This document shows, in pieces, positions 16,363 through 25,629 of a stretch of DNA of 64,000 bases. The DNA lies in contig NZ_KB907498.1 in NCBI RefSeq assembly GCF_000382065.1, forward strand, positions 502,714 to 566,713, written 5' to 3'. This DNA comes from Stenotrophomonas hibiscicola ATCC 19867 (GTDB taxonomy: Bacteria; Pseudomonadota; Gammaproteobacteria; Xanthomonadales; Xanthomonadaceae). Every line of letters begins with the position of its first letter. Position 1 is the first letter of the stretch. Below the pieces are notes generated by a model, which ran no database searches, had not been told where the DNA came from, and saw nothing but the letters and a program-made list of their open reading frames with translations. Both the position numbers and the translations under genes were made by a program.

Positions 16363-17480
16363 GCGTACTCTGGCGCAGCCTCCGGCAGACCCTGATGGCG
16401 GTCCTGTGCGACCGCTACGCGATCGTGGTGATGGTCGGTGCAGTGATCCTGTACTCGTTCTTCTATCCGGCCGCCTACCGGCACCAGGTGGCCGGCAACC
16501 TGCCGGTGCTGGTGGTGGACGAAGACCACAGCGCGACCAGCCGCGAGCTGCTGCGCAAGCTCGACGCACTGCGCGTTGCGCGCGTGGTCGGGCAACCGGC
16601 GGACGTCGACAGCGCACGCCGGCAGCTGGAAGCCGGCCAGGCCGAGGGGATCGTCGTGATCCCGGCCAATCTGGAGCGCGACATCCTGCGCGGCCATCCA
16701 GCCAAGCTGGTACTGCTTGGCAACGGCGCCTACCTGGGCCGCGCCAGCTGGGTGCTGGGCAGCGTAGCTGACGCGCTGGGTGCGTTCGGGCGTGATGCCG
16801 TGGTCGGCCAGGCCGCCTTCATGGGTGCACCCCAGGCCCTGCCGGTCACGCTTGTGCAGCGTCCGCTGCACAACACCCAGGAAGGCTATGGCAGCGCGAT
16901 CGTGCCCGGGGTGGCCGAGCTGATCGTGCACCAGACGCTGTTGATGGGCATCGGCGTTCTGCTCGGCGGCCGCCGCCTCGCACTGGGCCGGCGCCTGCGC
17001 TTCGACCTGCCGACGCTGGCCGGCATGGCGTTGGGCTTCGGCCTGATCGGACTGTTCGGCCTGTTCTGGTACGCCGGTTTCACTGCCTGGGCGCAGGACT
17101 ACCCGCGCGGCGGCAACCCGATAGGCCAGCTGCTGGGCGGCACCTTGTTCATCGCCGTCACCGTGGCCTTCGGCCTGTTGGTCGGCAGCTTCTTCCGCAC
17201 CCGCGAGCGCGCCTTCCAGTACATCGTCGCCACCTCGATCCCGCTGTTTTTCCTGGCCAACCTGTCGTGGCCGGCGGTGATGACGCCGCAACCGCTGGTC
17301 TGGCTGGCACAGCTGCTGCCCACCACCTCGGGCATCAACCTGATGGTGCGCCTGAACCAGATGGATGCCCGCCTGACCGACGTCAGCCACGAACTGATCA
17401 CCCTCACCCTTCTGCTGCTGCTTTACGGCAGCCTCGCCGCCTGGCGCCTCCTGGCCCGAAAAGGGGACGGAGGGGATTAA
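16359..17480 (+). CDS. ABC-2 type permease 2
   Basis: This 373-residue permease is paralogous to the preceding one, with the equivalent motif LPVLVVDEDHSATSRELLRKL after the first helix and a C-terminal six-helix block with TLFIAVTVAFGLLVGSFF. ATG 16359 overlaps the previous stop (ATGA). The two permeases probably form a heterodimer. The operon ends here: about 50 bases separate it from the 3' end of a convergent gene. No Walker A or ABC signature was found between 12.7 and 17.5 kb on either strand. Confidence 0.88.
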   Translation: MSVLWRSLRQTLMAVLCDRYAIVVMVGAVILYSFFYPAAYRHQVAGNLPVLVVDEDHSATSRELLRKLDALRVARVVGQPADVDSARRQLEAGQAEGIVVIPANLERDILRGHPAKLVLLGNGAYLGRASWVLGSVADALGAFGRDAVVGQAAFMGAPQALPVTLVQRPLHNTQEGYGSAIVPGVAELIVHQTLLMGIGVLLGGRRLALGRRLRFDLPTLAGMALGFGLIGLFGLFWYAGFTAWAQDYPRGGNPIGQLLGGTLFIAVTVAFGLLVGSFFRTRERAFQYIVATSIPLFFLANLSWPAVMTPQPLVWLAQLLPTTSGINLMVRLNQMDARLTDVSHELITLTLLLLLYGSLAAWRLLARKGDGGD

Positions 17481-17531
17481 GTCGCAGGCAACCTGTTCAA
17501 GGGCCGCGGCATGGCCGCTTCGAGCCGACGC

Positions 17532-18908
17532 TCAGGGATCCGGGGCGTACCAGAACGGGATGCGGAACGCGCGACGCCGTCCGCCCCCGCGCTCGCCGCC
17601 TGTGGCATTCCACACCAGTTCCAGGTCATGGCGTCCGGGCGCGAGGCCGCGGGTAGGCAGGTACCCCACCAGGCCACGCATATCCAGGTCGCGCCGCTCC
17701 ATGGGCACGAAGCCATGCAGGTCGACCGGGGTGCCGTCCAGCTTGACCTGCCAGAGCCGGGAAAGGCACTCCACTGCGGCGTTGGCGGCCTGTTGCCCGG
17801 AGGCTTCATTGTGCGCGTCCGGAAGTGCGGTGCAATGCTGGCGCGCCAGCGGATTGTCGCGTTGCGGGCGATGCGGAATGAACACGCGAAGCTGCCCACC
17901 GCTGATCGTGTCCGACGGGATCATCGGGTACGGCAGCAGCTGGTCATGCGCCGAACGCATCGATTCGTAATGCGCACTCAGCATGCCGTGCTCAACCGCC
18001 GCTTCCGTGACGATCTGGTACCGGTTGAACAGCGAGAACTTCAACGACGCCATCACCTGCACGGCGGCCAGCAGCATCGCTACCAGCACCGCGAACAGGT
18101 AGGCCGCCATGAACGAGCGCGAGCGCAGGTTGCTCTGCATGGTCAGCTGCATGGTCTGCATCAGGCGCAACAGCGGAACCCGTTGCAGGGCCGCCAGCAT
18201 GCCCTGCAGGAGTCGCTGCGGTCGCTCATGGGGCTGCCCGCGCGCCTGCCGCCGCGCCACGATCTTTTCCAGGATCCCGGGGGTAACAGCCAGCGTCAAC
18301 AGTGCGGCCAGCACGCTGCACAGGGCGAGCATGGCGACATGATCGGCGCCACCTGACAGCGCGCCGATCACCATCGACACACCGAGCGTCAGGACGGCCA
18401 ACACCAGCGTGCCCGCCAATGTCTGTACGGCAAGCAGGGTGGTCGAGAACAGCATCGTCGCCAGCCGGTCGGCCCGTTCGATGCTGCCATCGAGGCCTCC
18501 GTCCCGGGCCTGCAGGAAAGCGCGCGTGACCGCCCCCATTCTTGGCAGGCGCGCCCAGTCAATGCCATCGGGGAAATGCGACCGGAGGCCGATCAGCCCG
18601 ATCCAGTAGCCGCGCACCGTGAGGTGGATGATCAAGGCGACTGCCAGCACATAGCACATGCCGACACTGATGCTGAAACCGAACCAGAGCATCTGGAAGT
18701 ACATACCTTCGGTGTGCAGGCTGCTGCGCGCCCAGGCGTCGAACAGATAGCCCGGCACGGCCAGCAGCGCGAACGCCAGCAGGCCCGAAATGAACAGCTC
18801 GAGTTCATCGGTGCGATCACGCACCCGTTGGGTATGGGCGGTCGCTTCCGCTATCGGGTCATGCCCGGCGAGCGGTGCCGGTTGGGGAGCTGGAGCCGAT
18901 TCGTTCAC
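17532..18908 (-). CDS. Polytopic membrane protein of unknown function
   Basis: This 458-residue protein starts with a polar Pro/Ala-rich tail, then has helices near residues 38-60, 72-98 and 155-205 and a further one near 270-292 (AAYLFAVLVAMLLAAVQVM). The last about 165 residues are soluble and probably periplasmic, with two cysteines (HCTALP and ECLSRL) that could pair. I recognise no family. It is monocistronic between the convergent efflux operon and a small glycine-zipper gene. The C-terminal domain, with GRHDLELVWNATGG, could be a beta-sandwich. Codon use is typical of the chromosome. Confidence 0.75.
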   Translation of the reverse strand: MNESAPAPQPAPLAGHDPIAEATAHTQRVRDRTDELELFISGLLAFALLAVPGYLFDAWARSSLHTEGMYFQMLWFGFSISVGMCYVLAVALIIHLTVRGYWIGLIGLRSHFPDGIDWARLPRMGAVTRAFLQARDGGLDGSIERADRLATMLFSTTLLAVQTLAGTLVLAVLTLGVSMVIGALSGGADHVAMLALCSVLAALLTLAVTPGILEKIVARRQARGQPHERPQRLLQGMLAALQRVPLLRLMQTMQLTMQSNLRSRSFMAAYLFAVLVAMLLAAVQVMASLKFSLFNRYQIVTEAAVEHGMLSAHYESMRSAHDQLLPYPMIPSDTISGGQLRVFIPHRPQRDNPLARQHCTALPDAHNEASGQQAANAAVECLSRLWQVKLDGTPVDLHGFVPMERRDLDMRGLVGYLPTRGLAPGRHDLELVWNATGGERGGGRRRAFRIPFWYAPDP

Positions 18909-19049
18909 TGGACGTTCATCCGTTGAGTCGGCGCAGTATAGGCATGACGCCAGATTCAGCGATACGGGTCCGGAACGACGAACGCCGGCGCGGGGCCGGC
19001 GTTCGAATATTGCGATGTGGAAGGGCCGAACAGGTGTGGCAGCGACCGA

Positions 19050-19412
19050 TCAACGATAGACGCGTTCGCAGCGGCGCTCGACGACGCGGTCGCCGTTCTT
19101 CTGCTGGCTGTTGCCCTGGATCTGGCGACCAGCCGCACCACCGGCCACGGCGCCCGCCACGGTGGCGAGCTTCTTGCCGTTGCCGCCGCCCACCTGGTTG
19201 CCCAGCAGGCCGCCGATTACCGCGCCGGTTGCCGTACCGGCAATGCGGTTCGGATCGCGCGAGTTGCGCTGCACTTCCACGTTCTTGCAGACCACGCGGC
19301 TACCGTCGTTGAACCTGCGCCCCTCATCACGCGGGCCGTAAGTCTGCGCGCCGGCCACCGACGAGGCCGCCAGCAGGGTACCCAGCACAAGCAATCGGGT
19401 CGAGGTCTTCAT
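19050..19412 (-). CDS. Glycine-zipper 2TM-domain surface protein
   Basis: This 120-residue exported protein has a signal peptide (MKTSTRLLVLGTLLAASSVAGAQ), then a glycine-zipper 2TM domain: AGTATGAVIGGLLGNQVGGG and KLATVAGAVAGGAAGRQI, each with regular GxxxG spacing. Such proteins (SlyB/RcnB-neighbour type) sit in the outer membrane or periplasm and are often stress-induced. I chose ATG 19412 rather than ATG 19418 because AGGAG lies six bases before the former and abuts the latter. Two cysteines (VCKN, RCERVY) may form a disulphide. Confidence 0.83.
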   Translation of the reverse strand: MKTSTRLLVLGTLLAASSVAGAQTYGPRDEGRRFNDGSRVVCKNVEVQRNSRDPNRIAGTATGAVIGGLLGNQVGGGNGKKLATVAGAVAGGAAGRQIQGNSQQKNGDRVVERRCERVYR

Positions 19413-19515
19413 GGCCATCTCCTGAGTTCCGGTACGGGGCCAGTGTCCCCCAGCGGTTGGCAACCGGAAGTGAAATGGGCGTGCCCCCAACCTCGCCGGC
19501 CATCGCGCGTTCAGG

Positions 19516-19558
19516 GAAAAAATCCGCGCCCATCACGGTCAACGATCGTGATGGGCGC
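19516..19558 (-). terminator. Intrinsic terminator of the chemoreceptor gene
   Basis: A perfect 12-bp stem (19526-19537 with 19547-19558, arms GCGCCCATCACG and CGTGATGGGCGC) has a nine-base loop. On the minus strand it is followed by a run of six T (plus-strand A-run at 19517-19522). It lies 27 bases beyond the stop codon of the chemoreceptor gene, so it should end that transcript before the glycine-zipper gene. Confidence 0.85.
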
Positions 19559-19584
19559 CGTCTCCCTGCCGGCATGCGCTGTTG

Positions 19585-21807
19585 CTAGAACTCTTCCCAG
19601 CCGCCCGCGTTCGCAGCCAGCGTCGGCTCGATGCGTGGTACCAGTACCCCCGGCCGGCGTACCGGAGTCACTTTCGCCGCGACTGCGGCCAGGACCGGGC
19701 GCACGGCTGCGGCCGTGGTTGCCGCACTGATGCGGAACACCGAAACCGCTTCGGCCAGCAGATTGGCCTGCTCCTCCATGGAACGAGCCGCGGCGCTGGC
19801 CTCTTCCACCAGCGCCGCGTTCTGCTGCGTGGTCTCGTCCATCTGCACCACCGCCTGGTTGACCTGTTCAATGCCCGAGCTCTGCTCCTGCGATGCGGCA
19901 GATATCTCGGCCATGATGTCGGTCACCCGCTGCACCGAGGCCACCACCTCGCCCATGGTGGTGCCAGCCTGGCGGACCAGCGCCGAGCCGTCGGCGACCT
20001 TGCCAACCGAATCCTCGATCAGGCCCTTGATTTCCTTGGCCGCACCCGCCGAGCGCTGAGCCAGTGTGCGCACCTCGCTGGCCACCACCGCAAAGCCCCT
20101 GCCCTGTTCACCAGCTCGCGCGGCTTCCACCGCCGCGTTCAACGCCAGGATGTTGGTCTGGAAAGCAATGCCATCGATGACCGAGATGATCTCAGCGATC
20201 TTTTTCGACGAGGCCTCGATCGCCGACATCGTGGTGACTACCTGGCCGACCACCTCGCCGCCCTGCGAAGCGACACCGTGCGCGCCGATCGCGAGTTGAT
20301 TGGCCTGGCGTGCGTGCTCGGCATTCTGCTTCACGGTGGAGGTCAGTTCCTCCATCGACGCCGCAGTCTCTTCCAGGTTCGCCGCCTGCTGCTCGGTGCG
20401 CCGCGACAGGTCGGTGTTGCCCGCGGCGATCTCGCCTGCCGCCAAGTTGATGCTGGACGCGCTGGCCTGGATGCGGCCGACGATCTGCGTGAGCTGGTCG
20501 ACGGTGGCGTTGCAGTCATCGCGCATCCGGGCGAACACGCCGTGGAAGTCCCCCTGCATGCGCACGGTCAGGTCACCGCGCGAGATGGACTGCAACAGGC
20601 TCGATACCTGCACCAGGTTCTCGTCGGTGGTCTGCATCAGCCGGTTGAGCCCGGCCACCATGTCGTGGAAATCGTGAGCGAAGCGCTGCTCGTCACCGCG
20701 CAGGCTGAAGTCCCCCGCCGCTGCTGCCGTCGCCAGCCTGCGGATCTCACCGTTGATCGCTGACAGGCTGGCCTTGGTCTCGTCCATCGCCTGGGTGATC
20801 GCGGCCTTCTCGCCCGGCAGAGGATCCATGTCTACCGATAGATCGCCCCGGGCGTAGTGCTTCATTACTTCGATCAACCGGTTCTGCACCTGCACATGCG
20901 AGCCGACCAGCGCATTGGTCTCGTGCACCATGCGCCCGTAGTCACCGGGGAAGGCGCTCTCATCCATGCGATAGCTGAGGCTGCCCGCATCGTGCTGGCG
21001 AGCCAGTTCCCCCTGCGCCGCCATCACAGACTGCAATTGCGCCTGCATGCGCTGCATCGACCTGAGCAGCTGCGTCACCTCATCGTTGCCGGAGGCGTCG
21101 ATGCTGCTGTCCAGCCGCCCGTTGGCGATGCCATCGGCGAGCTTCACGGCTCCCTCCAGCGGCCGGGTCAGGCTGCGGGTGATGGCCCATGCGGCCAGCG
21201 AGCCGAGTATCAGGCTCAGCACGCCGAACACGATCGACAAGGTGCCGGTCCACGCCTCGGTCGCGCGGTAGTCCTCGCGGCTGCGCGCCGTCAGCACCTC
21301 CTGGTGCCGCAGCAGGGTGGAGATCGCCTCGTTCCAGGCCGTCGCCAGGCCCTGCTCGGCAAGCAGCTCCTTGGCTGCACCGTCGAAATCGCCGGCCTTC
21401 ATGCGCTCATGCAGTTGCCGGGTGGACGCGTCGGTGGCCTTGCGTGCCGCGTCGATCCGCGCGACCAGCGTATCGCCGGTGGCATCACGCGGAATCTTGA
21501 TGTACTTGGCCCATATGGCGTCGTACGCCTGCGACAGCTCCTGCGCCTTCCGATAATCCCTGTCGAAATCCTCACCGCGCTTGATCACCATCAGCCGGCG
21601 CTGCATCAGCACCGCATTGTTGGTATCCAGCATCTCGTTCAACAACCGCATTTTCACCATGTTGACGTCCACCACTTTCTCGAACTGGGTGGACTTCAGG
21701 TGATTTCCGTACAGCGCCAGGCCGACGATGGCGACGATGAACAGCAGCAGCAAACCAAACCCGGCGCCCAGCCGGGATCCCACTCGGAGGTTGCGTAAGG
21801 CGAGCAT
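19585..21807 (-). CDS. Methyl-accepting chemotaxis protein
   Basis: This 740-residue transmembrane chemoreceptor has a four-helix-bundle sensor (about 10-190, between [16 protein letters not shown] and [17 protein letters not shown]), a HAMP domain with [13 protein letters not shown], further HAMP-like repeats, then the signalling hairpin with the invariant tip [23 protein letters not shown]. The C-terminus ends GGWEEF, matching the xWxxF pentapeptide that tethers CheR/CheB, so it is likely a high-abundance, adaptation-competent receptor. ATG 21807 has AAGGGA upstream; the frame stays open further but without coding character. A sigma-28-like promoter lies just upstream. Confidence 0.93.
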   Translation of the reverse strand: MLALRNLRVGSRLGAGFGLLLLFIVAIVGLALYGNHLKSTQFEKVVDVNMVKMRLLNEMLDTNNAVLMQRRLMVIKRGEDFDRDYRKAQELSQAYDAIWAKYIKIPRDATGDTLVARIDAARKATDASTRQLHERMKAGDFDGAAKELLAEQGLATAWNEAISTLLRHQEVLTARSREDYRATEAWTGTLSIVFGVLSLILGSLAAWAITRSLTRPLEGAVKLADGIANGRLDSSIDASGNDEVTQLLRSMQRMQAQLQSVMAAQGELARQHDAGSLSYRMDESAFPGDYGRMVHETNALVGSHVQVQNRLIEVMKHYARGDLSVDMDPLPGEKAAITQAMDETKASLSAINGEIRRLATAAAAGDFSLRGDEQRFAHDFHDMVAGLNRLMQTTDENLVQVSSLLQSISRGDLTVRMQGDFHGVFARMRDDCNATVDQLTQIVGRIQASASSINLAAGEIAAGNTDLSRRTEQQAANLEETAASMEELTSTVKQNAEHARQANQLAIGAHGVASQGGEVVGQVVTTMSAIEASSKKIAEIISVIDGIAFQTNILALNAAVEAARAGEQGRGFAVVASEVRTLAQRSAGAAKEIKGLIEDSVGKVADGSALVRQAGTTMGEVVASVQRVTDIMAEISAASQEQSSGIEQVNQAVVQMDETTQQNAALVEEASAAARSMEEQANLLAEAVSVFRISAATTAAAVRPVLAAVAAKVTPVRRPGVLVPRIEPTLAANAGGWEEF

Positions 21808-21838
21808 CTCAATTCCCTTGATCAATGGCCTACGGTCG

Positions 21839-21865
21839 ATGGCGGCGCAGGCAGGGGAAACTTTA
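21839..21865 (-). promoter_or_regulatory. Sigma-28 (FliA)-like promoter
   Basis: On the minus strand, TAAAGTTT (perfect -35 consensus) is followed after exactly eleven bases by GCCGCCAT (five of eight to the -10 consensus GCCGATAA). The site lies about 32 bases before the chemoreceptor ATG. Class III flagellar promoters control chemoreceptors in related bacteria, so this fits its gene. Confidence 0.65.
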
Positions 21866-22433
21866 TGGGCCGATATTATTGTATCGATCCAGATATCCTG
21901 AAATGTGCGGGCTGTTGTGAAAACCGCGCACCGGCAAATTCCTGCAGCCGCGCATTGCAAACGTGCATCGGACCACCCAATATTCGACCTGAATGCGGGT
22001 TATTCATTTTGCGAGCCGGTGACGGCGCATGGAGAACGAGTAGCCAGCATTAACTTGGGCTGCGAAGAAGCCATCAGAGGCATGTGCCACGCTTCCTTCC
22101 GCCTCTGGCCTGGGAAAGAACGTTCGATACTTTCTCGAGAAAGCCCCATGAACTCGCGCTCAGTATCGGTGTTTCTCCGGAGTAGTCCCTGGCATCCATG
22201 ACCGATGCAGAAGATGCATGGCGGCGTGGCGTCCGCCCACTGCAGAGCAAGCCACCACGTAGCCAGTGCAATGATTCGCATCGTCGCTGGCCCTCTACGC
22301 ATCCTTCGACGTCCGTCGTGACCTGTGGCAAAGGCGCACCGCGATGCCATATGGCATTCAGCCCGGACCGACCGCGCAAAGCTCTCTCGTGCTGGGCCAT
22401 CACCAACAGCGCGGACCACGCTACAGTCGGCGC
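21866..22433. other. Intergenic region without a recognised gene
   Basis: About 570 bases lie between the chemoreceptor promoter and the barstar-like gene. The sequence is less GC-rich than the neighbours and carries only short open frames with poor codon bias, on both strands. I see no tRNA, REP element or strong terminator. It may hold the promoter of the barstar-like gene. Confidence 0.5.
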
Positions 22434-22826
22434 ATGACCCTCGTCCTGCAGATTGAAGGCGCCGCCATTGATGACATCGCCAGCCTTTACACGGAGATCA
22501 ACCGCGTGTTCATGGCCGGCGAGGCATGGCAGCTCGGGCCGAGCCTGGACGCACTGGACGACCTGCTGCATGGCGGCTATGGCGCACTGGCTGGCCACGC
22601 GCAGGCCACGCTGATCTGGCGCGATATCGCCCACAGCCGTTCGGCGCTGGGCGTGGAGGCGACCTGCCAGTGGCTGCAGGCCAAGCTGGACGCACCAGGC
22701 AGCTTCAACGCGCGGGCGATCGCCCGCCGGCTGCAGGCGGTGCGACAGGGCGAGGGCCCGACCTACTTCGAGATCGTCATGCAGATCTTCGACAGCCATC
22801 GGCAGATCACCCTGGTCCCGGCCTGA
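22434..22826 (+). CDS. Barstar-family protein
   Basis: This 130-residue cytoplasmic protein resembles barstar, the intracellular inhibitor of barnase-type ribonucleases. The segment YTEINRVFMAGEAWQLGPSLDALDDLLHGGYG matches the barstar helix and loop that plug the nuclease active site, including an acidic patch (SLDALDDLL). ATG 22434 gives the family N-terminus (MTLVLQIEG). No barnase-like gene is nearby, which is common for the Xanthomonadaceae copies. It is the last intact core gene before the island. Confidence 0.75.
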   Translation: MTLVLQIEGAAIDDIASLYTEINRVFMAGEAWQLGPSLDALDDLLHGGYGALAGHAQATLIWRDIAHSRSALGVEATCQWLQAKLDAPGSFNARAIARRLQAVRQGEGPTYFEIVMQIFDSHRQITLVPA

Positions 22827-22960
22827 ACCCTTTTTCGTGCCGCACCGGCCTGCCACCAGTGGCGGCAGCCCTGCGCCCCAGCAGTTACCATGGACGGCCC
22901 TGTACCGGCTCCGCTGCCGCCGCCCTCCGGCGCGGCCGGACGCCCCGATTCACGAGTCCC

Positions 22961-23113
22961 ATGTCCAAAGACAAGTCCGCCGAACATACCCCGTTGATGA
23001 AGCAGAACGGGTGCAGAGAGATCTTATGGGAAAATTCCTTTGTGCAGCAACGGAATCGAATGTTGTTGAGTTGCAGGAAGGGCTGTCGCAACAATTCCGC
23101 AACAGGCAAATGA
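22961..23113 (+). pseudogene. mutS: mutS 5' end, interrupted after codon 15
   Basis: The frame starts MSKDKSAEHTPLMKQ, which I recognise as the MutS N-terminus of Stenotrophomonas (xEHTPLMKQ then normally FFAAK and the RMGDFYELF motif). After Q15 (codon 23003-23005) the sequence diverges completely, continuing NGCREILWENSF to a stop at 23113; nothing like the mismatch-binding domain follows. The remaining about 840 codons are absent from the window. This is either disruption of mutS by the island or the left junction of an element that supplies a new start for the distal part. The first explanation would remove mismatch repair. Confidence 0.82.
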
Positions 23114-23255
23114 ATCCAGGCCAGGCTCCCTCTCCACTGATGGCTTGGACGGCTTGCCGTCCAGGACAACACCATCAGACGCATCCCCTTGATTGCCGCT
23201 GCAGGCGGCCTCAAGTCCCCCCTGATCCAAACCGGATCTTTTGGAGCTCGATGCT

Positions 23256-23555
23256 ATGCCTGCAATCAAGCGTTCCGAACTTCGTTATGAATACAGCTGG
23301 AGAGTCTCTGAGGGCGACAATCCTAAGCTGATAGCGGACGACGCCCATCACCTCAGCCGCAATGAGGGCTATGAGATGCTGCTCTATCTCAACAGCCTGA
23401 CCGGCAAAGATGGCGTCGACCTCCCTGTCAAGACCCGTCTCATTGTTGAGTGGATGCTGAAAGAGCACTTCAAGTCCACTGCACCCGGACGCCAAACCGT
23501 TACCACATGGGTGGTGGACAACTGGAATCGGTTGTCGCCGCATTACCCTGGATGA
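23256..23555 (+). CDS. Hypothetical protein at island left end
   Basis: This 99-residue protein starts MPAIKRSELRYEYSWRVSEG. ATG 23256 follows GGAGCTCGATGCT, a good ribosome site. The sequence reads as a compact helical protein with MLLYLNSLTGK and a basic C-terminus (GRQTVTTWVVDNWNR). I recognise no family. As the first intact gene after the mutS junction it is a candidate for an element maintenance or excision function, but nothing in the sequence proves that. Confidence 0.6.
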   Translation: MPAIKRSELRYEYSWRVSEGDNPKLIADDAHHLSRNEGYEMLLYLNSLTGKDGVDLPVKTRLIVEWMLKEHFKSTAPGRQTVTTWVVDNWNRLSPHYPG

Positions 23556-23762
23556 GGCGATCCCAGGCGGGGAGCTTCGCCCTCCGCCTACTACTGCAGA
23601 GGAAAGCGGCTAAGGTGCAGTGACAGCTGGAAGGAAGTGACCTCCGCTCATTCGCAGGTCACGCCCTCACCCCTCTTATCGGCCTCAATTAAAACGCACC
23701 CAGTCGCGCCTTTTGCGACGATTTCCCGATATCGTGCGCATATGGAACACAGGGGACTCAAA

Positions 23763-24386
23763 ATGGATCACGAGTATGTGGTGCTTGGCGGTGTCAATCG
23801 GGCGCAGATCGGAAAATATCTCGCCAGGACCGCGTCAGTGGTTTCAGGGATCTTGGTCTGGGCGCTCCTCGAAGCCGTAGACCTCGCAAAGGGGCTTGGG
23901 CTTGGCGCAAACCTGCCGCCCGTTATCCTCTCTCTAGCTGGTGCGGGCACGGTTTATACCGTTCTATACCTGATCTTCCGCCGCTGGATGTGGCGTGTGC
24001 CGCTCGTCGCAGGGTGGCTGAAGGTTGCGGATCTCTCGGGAACTTGGATCTGTGAGGGCCATCCATTTCCACGTCCTGACTCACTGGCCGTTGATTGGCA
24101 GGGAACCATGACGATCACCCAAGATTGGGACAAGGTGCGCATCCACCTCGACGCTGGGTTGTCCAAGTCCAACAGTGACGTTGCCGGACTCGTTTCCGAC
24201 CCCATCGAAGGATTTGTTCTGCTTTACAGCTATCGCAACGACCCCAAGCCCGGCCGAACAGAGCTCAATGCGCATCGGGGGTTTGCAAAACTGGTCTTTG
24301 CTAAAGATCTTAAAACTGGCAAGGGCGACTATTTCAACGGTGACGGCCGCCACTCGTCGGGCACCCTCAAACTTCGGAGGCAGTAA
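23763..24386 (+). CDS. cap15: CBASS effector, Cap15-like (2TM plus beta-barrel)
   Basis: This 207-residue membrane protein has two N-terminal transmembrane helices (TASVVSGILVWALLEAV and PVILSLAGAGTVYTVLYLIF), followed by a beta-rich domain beginning KVADLSGTWICEG with alternating strands to the end (GTLKLRRQ). This layout is the S-2TMbeta/Cap15 family, which oligomerises in the inner membrane on binding a cyclic nucleotide and breaks membrane integrity, killing infected cells. ATG 23763 is preceded by AGGGG; ATG 23742 is a weaker alternative. Its stop TAA overlaps the ATG of the nucleotidyltransferase gene, the usual two-gene type I CBASS order. Confidence 0.85.
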   Translation: MDHEYVVLGGVNRAQIGKYLARTASVVSGILVWALLEAVDLAKGLGLGANLPPVILSLAGAGTVYTVLYLIFRRWMWRVPLVAGWLKVADLSGTWICEGHPFPRPDSLAVDWQGTMTITQDWDKVRIHLDAGLSKSNSDVAGLVSDPIEGFVLLYSYRNDPKPGRTELNAHRGFAKLVFAKDLKTGKGDYFNGDGRHSSGTLKLRRQ

Positions 24387-25501
24387 TGGCAAGAACCGTT
24401 GATCAGCGTATTGCCGCACTGAAAGCGCGACGCAGTGGCGAAGATCGAGTTAACCTCATGGCGCAGGATAGCGCTGCGCTGGCCAAGTACATAGAGAAGA
24501 TTTGGAAGCAGGAGGCCTGGGAGACAAAAGCAACCAGCAAGCCCAACACTCGCTATGTTTTGGGTGCGATGCAGGAAGTCGACGCAGACTACACGCGCAT
24601 CAGCATAGAGACCGCCCTGCGTGTAGCGAAGCAGCTAGGAAACCGCATCGAACGGTTCACGCTTGAGTTTCACCTACAAGGCTCCGTACCACTCAATGTG
24701 CACATTCGTGGCGTCAGCGATGTAGATCTTCTTACTCTTATCTCATCGCAATTTTTGAGCTACGACCCCAGCGGTCCGCGAGGAACATCAGGCGCCTACT
24801 ACCCCACAACCCTAACTTCATTGCAGCAACTTAAAGACCTGCGCGCACAAGAAGAATCCGAGCTCGAAAGCGCCTTTCCAGCCGCGACAGTAGATAAGCG
24901 CGGGAGCAAAGCGATCAAGATCTCAGGCGGCTCTCTTCCCCGCTCAATTGATGTTGTGCCTTCCCATTGGTATGACTCTGCCGATTACCAACGTAGTGGA
25001 GCATTCCATGATCGGGGGGTCATCATCTTGGACAAGAAGAACAATGCCACGATGACTAACTACCCATTTAAGCACATCAAGGAAGTTTCAGATCGAGACC
25101 TTGTTGCCATGGGTTCTTTGAAGAAAGCCATTCGACTCATCAAGAATATCAAGGCAGACGCGGATCAGGACATCATGCTCACGAGCTTCGACCTTGCTGC
25201 CATCATGTTCCACGCCGACATGGCAGCTCTGCGGACCGGACATTCGTATGAGCTCGCCGTCTTAGCGGAGACTCAGCGCCATCTTGACGACCTGTATCAT
25301 CGTCCCGATTACGCAAAGCTTTTACTCGTACCGGATGGGACGCGAGTCATCTTTGACAGTCCAGCCAAGTGGAGCTCCTTGTTGACCCTTTCTTGTGAAG
25401 TAGACAGGCTACTTGAAGCCGTCGCAAACGAGAACAGCATCGGACTTCCTGCGAACAACCACAGCGAGCGGCGCCAACTCATTAGATCCGTTCACTTATG
25501 A
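24386..25501 (+). CDS. cdnE: CBASS cyclic-nucleotide synthase (CD-NTase)
   Basis: This 371-residue nucleotidyltransferase is expected to make a cyclic di- or trinucleotide when phage infection is sensed. The active site is visible: G99-S100 in LQGSVPLNVHIRGVSDVDLL, metal-binding D112 and D114, and the third acid D189 in RSIDVVP. The C-terminal half is helical, as in DncV/CdnE enzymes. It is coupled to the Cap15-like gene by a TAATG overlap. No Cap2/Cap3 or HORMA/TRIP13 genes are present, so this is a minimal type I system. The gene symbol follows CBASS usage; the clade is not determined. Confidence 0.87.
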   Translation: MARTVDQRIAALKARRSGEDRVNLMAQDSAALAKYIEKIWKQEAWETKATSKPNTRYVLGAMQEVDADYTRISIETALRVAKQLGNRIERFTLEFHLQGSVPLNVHIRGVSDVDLLTLISSQFLSYDPSGPRGTSGAYYPTTLTSLQQLKDLRAQEESELESAFPAATVDKRGSKAIKISGGSLPRSIDVVPSHWYDSADYQRSGAFHDRGVIILDKKNNATMTNYPFKHIKEVSDRDLVAMGSLKKAIRLIKNIKADADQDIMLTSFDLAAIMFHADMAALRTGHSYELAVLAETQRHLDDLYHRPDYAKLLLVPDGTRVIFDSPAKWSSLLTLSCEVDRLLEAVANENSIGLPANNHSERRQLIRSVHL

Positions 25502-25629
25502 CCTTCCGGGCACTCGAGGTACGCATACTCCACTCGTAGTAGCCGCTGGTCGTTACCTTAAGGCAGCGGCCCATCAGTCAGACTGGGAACTCGTTGAGGC
25601 AACGTTCGATCACCTGATACCTCAGGATG

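Noticed and set aside
22000-22430. Minus-strand frames upstream of the barstar-like gene
   Set aside because: No ribosome sites, poor composition and no coherent protein features.
22961-23113. A novel 50-residue gene
   Set aside because: Its first 15 codons are the mutS leader and the rest is island DNA read by chance to the first stop.
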